Shown piece after piece: positions 58,227 to 64,000 of a stretch of DNA of 64,000 nucleotides (positions are counted from its first letter, which is position 1; each line of letters opens with the position of its first letter). Source of the stretch: Knufia peltigerae. Lineage: Eukaryota; Ascomycota; Eurotiomycetes; Chaetothyriales; Trichomeriaceae. Both the position numbers and the translations under genes were made by a program. The notes beneath the pieces are model-generated. The model ran no database searches and had not been told where the DNA came from. It saw only the letters and a program-made list of their open reading frames with translations. Where the stretch lies: the NCBI GenBank assembly GCA_030247855.1, contig JAPDRN010000145.1:18106-82105 (forward strand). Reading direction: 5' to 3'.

Positions 58227-61136
58227 TATATGATACCCTTTCTACACACTACGACATTTGACATTGTATACGACTGTACGGGAACACGACACGATGATGG
58301 CCGCTGGCGAACCTCTTCAAACTCCTCTTTGTTGAACTTGATGGATCAGGGCACTGGGCACATTCAAAAAAAAGCATTCTTTGGCGTTTCTCCTTTCTTA
58401 TTTACACAACGCGAGCACTTGAGTGGGCTGATGAAGCATTTGAGCAGCGAGACATGCATCAGATTGGAATTGACTGGTGTTATTGCTTGAAGCGTTAGAT
58501 GGCTGGACCGTTATGCATGTGATCTCGGATTGAAGACCTTGTTGGGCGTTGCCTTGGGTTGGGTCCCCACCCCAACTCAAGGATTGTTATGGACTTGATT
58601 ATATGCTTGCAAGGGGTTCAGGGAATGGGAATGGGAATGGACGGGACGGGGAATGGTCCTTGAGAATCAGGGCTCGACTGCATCGAACTTGATGTGAGAG
58701 CTTGTACCGTCGGCGGAGCACAGCACTCTCTGCTTCTTCACCCGCTTCTATCTTTCTTTTGTTTATCTTCATCCGACCATATGACACTTGACTTTGAATT
58801 TCTTATCTTTTCACAAGAGTGCAAGAGTGCAAGAGGGATTTCAGACAGAGTTATCTACATAGGTATCTTTACTTCTCACATGTCCCTTGGGCCCAAGAGG
58901 CTCGGGACTCCAGAATGACCAACGTTGCAGTGTCGCAAGAAGACCTGCATTGAACCACAACACCTTGATCGACGTGGCCCTTGCTGCATGTCTGCACGTT
59001 CCTTTTGCTCATGCCGCATAACGTTGCTTCTGTGCTGACATGTTACGAGGATCTCCGACCCACTTCAACTATCTTGTCCTTTCCGCTTTGAGAGCGGTCC
59101 CAAGCATATCCTCGATACTCGCGAACGGATATCTTGTACCCTGGCAACGACAAAGTCGTTATGGATGCATTCGAATGCTGCCATCTGGCCCTTGCATATT
59201 CTGTCGTTCACGTTGTGGGCAAAAGCAGGTACGGATCTGGTGGAGGGTTAACTTCCAGCCACATTGTGATCCAAAGTATATGCTACAGAGTTATCACATT
59301 GACAAGAGATCAGCTGGTTTGCTTTGCTTTGCTTGACGGCCTATTGACAGAACACAGTTGACAGGGCTATCTTGCGGGATTGTGAAACTCTACGGTCCAT
59401 CGCAGAATGTGCGTGATTTCAAGATGAGCATCACAGACCAGGCTCGATGATCAGTACTCGTACCGTTCCTTGCCGTCAGTTCCATGAACCGTGCACTCGG
59501 ACTCATACCAAGCACTCCGGAGTAATATTCGAGGAAATGGCAGAGGCAAGAGACGGGAAATAGAGCGCGCCACCTGCATAGCCGCTTGGTCTATGGCTCG
59601 CTACGACGCACATCAGGGATCCTTTCCTCATCAAGCACCCTGGAAAGAATTGCTTTTGTCTAGGCAGCATCAAGGGCCCGTCCGTTCCAGTGTCACCTAC
59701 GGAGTAAGTTCCATGCTTCTGGCTGCCTCCTGAGCGCTTGCACGGCCAGGTTTGGATTCGATCACCGGAGAGGCTGAAGGGTGGATTTCGACATAGCGGA
59801 GAAGCGTCCCGGAAGGCAGTCAGGTGCCTGGACAATTTCCGGGTGCTGTAGATCTGAGACCCCGAGATTCGAACAGTCACTCTTCGATGACATTGGAAGG
59901 TGTGGCCGTATGGACCTTTTTTTCGTTCGTCAGGCCTGGCAAACAAACCGTTGCCTTTTCTCCCCTTTGCATCATTTCCTCGACTGAACTGGGTCCTGCA
60001 TTAACGTATCAACGGGCGTTTGTCACACAGTCCTTTTGCCCATTAAAAAGACTGAAACCAAAACGATCTCGATTCGAAGGAACATGGGCTCACCGGCCGA
60101 GGCGCAAACGGTACAGTGTATGAACTGAGTGCCTTTATTGCTGTAAAAAGAGCTCGTGCAGGGGACGAGGAGGAGGCCGATCATGCCCACGAGCAAAAAC
60201 TATTCCGGTTTCTTCAAACATCGCCCACAGATCTCTCGTCTAATCCACTGCTTTCACCAAAGGCCACGCGGCACCTGGTCAAGGACAAAGTACCGGAGGT
60301 ACCAGGTACTTCGGACTCCGGGTCCAACTTGCTTGCATACCATGTACGAGTACGGAGGACGGGTAACTGCGCGGGGTAAATCTCCCTGCCTATCACGTAC
60401 TTTTTGATTTGTGTCGAGGGAGGATGAAGTCTTCGAACTATACATCAACTAGTCTCCAGTGTTGTAAGTCTCCTTTCTTGAAGTTATCGTCATCAGACAC
60501 ACCTTGTACTAGTACACTTGAACAGAACATACTGTACAACATATTACAATAGGTACCTTTCTTTCTGTGTCACTATATCTTATCTAGACATCACAATCAC
60601 GTGTCTAGACGTATTCGAGACGTTATTGAGACTACAGCATATGCCCCGACGCGGGTCTCTCCCAACCATTACAACTAGTTTTGGCATATAAAGAGTTCTG
60701 GGCACTCAGAATACTTCGTGTCTGCCTGGGTAAAGTGATCTCCCAAAATGCGTGGTTCTCGGGGCTCATCCCCCTCTCTCTTCAGCGCCTTCTCACTCTA
60801 CCTCAACACCCTCTTCTTGGTATTATTCCTGGCATTGCGCGTTCAAGGTTAGGCGTGTCAGGATAGTATCGTCGATTTTCCTCTGCAAAAGGAGACGAGG
60901 CTTGGGGTTGACGACCTACGGCTATATTCTCGGTCTTCGCATCAAGACAAACCGCAGGCTGAGATTCGCTGACAGAAATGCCAGATCGAACTGGGTCTCG
61001 ACGCAGGTGGTTCTTTCCGCTACGCCCATTTCTCTCCTCTGTACGGAAACAGAGTCCTTCGGGACCTCCATCCGTAAGTGTCTTTCTCCTCGGGATGCAA
61101 CCTAAGGGCTACATTTGTTCCCCTAAAGTTTTGAAC
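58227..61136. other. intergenic, no supported gene
   Basis: It contains TACGGAGTA at 59698 and the repeat copy at 59931-60014. A GTAAGT at 61075 and an AAAG at about 61128 could bound a 5'-leader intron of the F-box gene. Confidence 0.45.
59931..60014 (+). repeat. dispersed repeat, copy A
   Basis: About 84 bases starting CAGGCCTGG and containing GGGTCCTGCATTAACGTA match a second copy at 63265-63347 in the same orientation with few differences. Confidence 0.85.
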
Positions 61137-62171
61137 ATGGAAAATGAACTAACGAAAACGTGGGCCACGGGGGAAAAGCAAGACACGGGCACCGCAGAGC
61201 AAACAGAGCATTATGACCACAACCACCACCACCCTCCGCTCCTCCTCAATCTTCCCAATGAGACGATTCTCAATGTTGCGAGCTTTCTGGACCGAGGGTC
61301 ACAGATCCTACTGAGTCTCTCCTGTCGACAACTTCGTTGCCTTCTCCTGAATCATTGCTACCTCGACTTGACGCCTAGTGGTAGTGGTGGTGGTGTCGAC
61401 AAGACCACCAAGGTCCGATTTCTAAGGCTCCTGGAACTGGACCAACCCAAATACCTGACGTGCCGGTCCTGTGGACTTTTGTACCTCTGGCGAGTCAGGG
61501 AGTTCTCCGGGTACGGATGTCCGCGCGAAAATCACCATGCCTCGTCGGATGTACGACTGTCATATGGTCAGTGGATCCGTCGTGGAGGGAAAAAGAGGTA
61601 CCTTTATGTGCGTCGAGAGGTGGTCGACTTGATCTTGCGGGCCCACATGCGTGGGCCTGACCACGGCTTGCCGTTGTCATTTTGCAACGTGAGCGGTCTC
61701 GATGACACCGGCGTTTTTCACACGAACGAGGCACGAGTGGTGGACGGTCAATTTCTACTGGCCAGTCGAACGGAGGTCGAGGTAGGATCGGGACGGGAAG
61801 CGGCCATGATGATAGATCGTATAACTCTATCAAACATGTGCTTACATGTAAGGGCAACTGTAGGAACCCTTGACGATATATCGAAGACCCTCAAGCAAGC
61901 CCTCGGAAGCATGGCATTGGGCTCGGAGATGTCAGAAGTGTTCAAGTGTTCTTTCTGCGAGACCGATCATCGAATGCGCATGAAGAAGGGCCGGGGGAAT
62001 CTCACAACGATGGTTCTGGAGGTTTGGAGGAACTATGGACAATTGGATGAGAACAGGCTGTCGACAGAGCAGATCTTTCATCGAGATCCTGTGATGCGGA
62101 TTGATACCGTTACCATCTCGCGGAGGGACGTACGAGCTGCCTTTGAGGCCCAAACAAGCGATGTGCTCTAA
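61137..62171 (+). CDS. F-box protein
   Basis: Predicted 344-residue protein with an N-terminal F-box (LLNLPNETILNVASFLD then LSLSCRQLRCLLL, residues about 35-70). This would recruit Skp1 in an SCF ubiquitin ligase; substrate unknown. A CRSCG pair follows, and a second cysteine pair (FKCSFCETDH) lies near residue 285; the two pairs might bind zinc. The start at 61137 (MENELTKTW) was preferred over the in-frame 60978 because the extra 53 residues are basic and unrelated, and a possible leader intron ends just before 61137. No introns are needed in the coding part. Confidence 0.75.
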   Translation: MENELTKTWATGEKQDTGTAEQTEHYDHNHHHPPLLLNLPNETILNVASFLDRGSQILLSLSCRQLRCLLLNHCYLDLTPSGSGGGVDKTTKVRFLRLLELDQPKYLTCRSCGLLYLWRVREFSGYGCPRENHHASSDVRLSYGQWIRRGGKKRYLYVRREVVDLILRAHMRGPDHGLPLSFCNVSGLDDTGVFHTNEARVVDGQFLLASRTEVEVGSGREAAMMIDRITLSNMCLHVRATVGTLDDISKTLKQALGSMALGSEMSEVFKCSFCETDHRMRMKKGRGNLTTMVLEVWRNYGQLDENRLSTEQIFHRDPVMRIDTVTISRRDVRAAFEAQTSDVL

Positions 62172-64000
62172 GCATTGAGGCATAGTCAGGTCCAGAAGTT
62201 GGACGGCTTATCTGTACCATCAAGTACTTTGTAATTTGCGTCAGCCTCTAGTATTTGTATAATCATTCTCAACTCATACCACTTCCAACATGCTAGGGCT
62301 ACTGCTGTTCTAGAATTTGAGCTCAATACATCCCGCAAAGCTGAATCTTCGTCATACATCGATAACAAACCGATCGTAAGGCCACGACAGCTTCAGTAGG
62401 TGGAAGAAGTAGATGCAGATTGAAAGGCAATGTCATTATCCTCAGAGAACTTGACCCCCTTTTCCCTCAATACTGGCCTATGACATCCAGTTGCGGACAA
62501 CAATGGCATTGGCTTGTGCACGGATTTGTCGATGCTAACTTATGCCAGAGATCTCAGAGCAACTTACAGAGTACTCACTGGCTGGGTACACTCTGTGTAC
62601 AAGATGCATGCAAACTACATGCATAATACTTCTGAATATCTCGAGGCACTCTGTCTCTCAACACAAGAATCGGACAAGGCCGAAACGAAGCTGCTGCCAC
62701 GGAACATTACACCTACCCCAACAGAAGTTAGCTGGATTGAATCATCACTTCCTAAGCATAGGCACCATCAACATTTGTGGTGGTGGGTACCAGCCTCGAT
62801 ATGGGTCACTTTGTGCTTCTCATATGACCCAGACTTGGGTTTGCAAAAAGCCCTGCTTGCGAGGCTGCAGTAGCAGACTCACTAGGGGTTACATGCACAC
62901 CTCGCCTTGTCACAAACCGGTGCCGGCAAAGTTTTCCTCAAGACACCGAGTAACCATGCAAAAGGTGCTGATGACTGTCAACCACACGTTCTGTCAAGTG
63001 ACATTTGTGCGAAAAGGTTGCAGTCCACGGGGTACATGCCTCGACACTACCCCCAGCAACCGTACCAGGCCGACATGGTCAGGCGCCTCGGTCGACCGCG
63101 AAACCCTGGCTAGGGCCATCAAGGGGGTCAACAGAGTAAGTCAACGTTGCCTGGGCTGCATGCCAATCCCTGTAAAGAGCTGAACACCATCAACACTGTG
63201 CACAACCCACCAGTCATTCGTTTGCCTGGCCAGGATGCTCGCATATTGATTATTCTTCAGCCGACAGGCCTGGTAAAGCATTACCTTTTCTCCCCTTGCA
63301 TTATTTCCTTCGACTGGACCGGGTCCTGCATTAACGTAGCAACGAAACCCACCATACCTTGACGCCTGAGCAAATTTTCGGGTCCTCGTCGTCCACTTTT
63401 CTTTTTTTCGCCGCCAACGTGATATATGCGGGGGTGGAAAATCTGGGGCGCTTAGTCTGTGCGAGAGCGACAATCATAAATTGTGACTGCCAGAAAACTA
63501 ACTACCTTGGTACACACACACACAGTGTCATGACAGCGCCTCTTCCACCAGCTCAGGTTAGGCATTCCCAACTAACCTCGAGCTACTGTAGAAAGCATGG
63601 GCGCGTGGTGTCTCAGCGTAGCAGAACATGCAACAGGTGAGGAGCCAAACAATCACTAACGCTTAGGGCCATGTCTCTTGCCGAGATGATGGGGAGGGGG
63701 GGGGGAATACTGTATGGGGGTTCACCAGAAAGGACTTCAGCTGCAAGTCCGGTGCGCATTAGAACCACCCGGTTACAGTACTGTACACAGGATTACTGTA
63801 GGGTGTAGGCGCCGACTAGATACTACAGTACACCCCATCTGATGACCCAGCAATCAAGTGCATCGCCGGACGTAGAGTTTCTTACTGTACCTTTTCTTTT
63901 TCTTCATCTCGGATCCATCGCAGTCTTGGGTAGGAGCGAGATTGTGCCACCATCGCCGTCTCTCTCTCTCCACAGATTGCGGAGGATAGAGAACACACAC
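62172..64000. other. intergenic to window end, no supported gene
   Basis: A 213-codon frame at 62542-63183 (+) is Cys/Arg/Thr-rich without a domain and overlaps repeat-like DNA, so it is not accepted. There is a G10 run at 63696-63705 and an AC microsatellite near 63513-63525. Confidence 0.4.
63265..63347 (+). repeat. dispersed repeat, copy B
   Basis: Direct copy of the segment at 59931-60014, about 3.3 kb away, differing by a few substitutions and small indels. Confidence 0.85.

Noticed and set aside
60978..61136. 53-residue N-terminal extension of the F-box protein
   Set aside because: Basic sequence unrelated to F-box proteins; a possible leader intron (GTAAGT to AAAG) lies here.
62542..63183. 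213-codon open frame (+)
   Set aside because: Cys/Arg/Thr-rich composition without any domain, in DNA near the dispersed repeat and with no family resemblance.

Overview
The window is nuclear DNA of a filamentous ascomycete (Pezizomycotina, most likely Eurotiomycetes-like). The evidence is many short introns of about 46 to 131 bases with GTRNGT donors and CTAAC-type branch points, plus typical lineage families: Tri12-like and sugar MFS permeases, a microsomal P450, a SUN-family wall protein, FAL1, translin, a DUF202 protein, an ECL1-family protein, a HET-domain relic and several aminoglycoside-phosphotransferase (APH) relatives. Placement below subphylum is inference.

1-16 kb is a metabolic and transport block: a Tri12-like efflux MFS (945-2837, -), a four-exon cytochrome P450 (4512-6314, +), a sugar MFS (8936-10691, -), an SMP-30/gluconolactonase-like lactonase (11848-12912, -) and a second sugar MFS (14016-15781, -). 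The lactonase between two permeases suggests uptake and catabolism of a sugar or sugar-acid lactone. No synthase backbone gene is visible.

16-28 kb is accessory DNA. It holds a coding-like relic, a CK1-type kinase with a degraded copy of its own tail, a DUF7924-type protein, a 22-bp tandem repeat, an FAD monooxygenase, and a graveyard of broken kinase and phosphotransferase genes carrying nonsense codons and frameshifts.

29-48 kb mixes conserved genes (SUN protein, DUF202, translin, SMP-domain protein, FAL1 helicase) with a MITE-like inverted-repeat element, a small hypothetical gene with a duplicated 3' end, an APH-like gene with one frameshift, and several tandem repeats.

48-64 kb is gene-poor. 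It has a HET-domain pseudogene, a tRNA gene, another APH relic, an ECL1-family gene, an F-box gene and a dispersed repeat pair.

The most striking item is the tRNA-Pro(AGG) gene at 51475-51620 (-). Its anticodon loop carries the normal 21-nt tRNA intron and also a separate 53-nt insert with every hallmark of a spliceosomal intron (GTATGT, TACTAAC, CAG). The tRNA body and anticodon become canonical only when both are removed. A second window-wide signal is the 9-mer TACGGAGTA (either strand), found 21 times in intergenic or leader DNA and never in an annotated coding exon.
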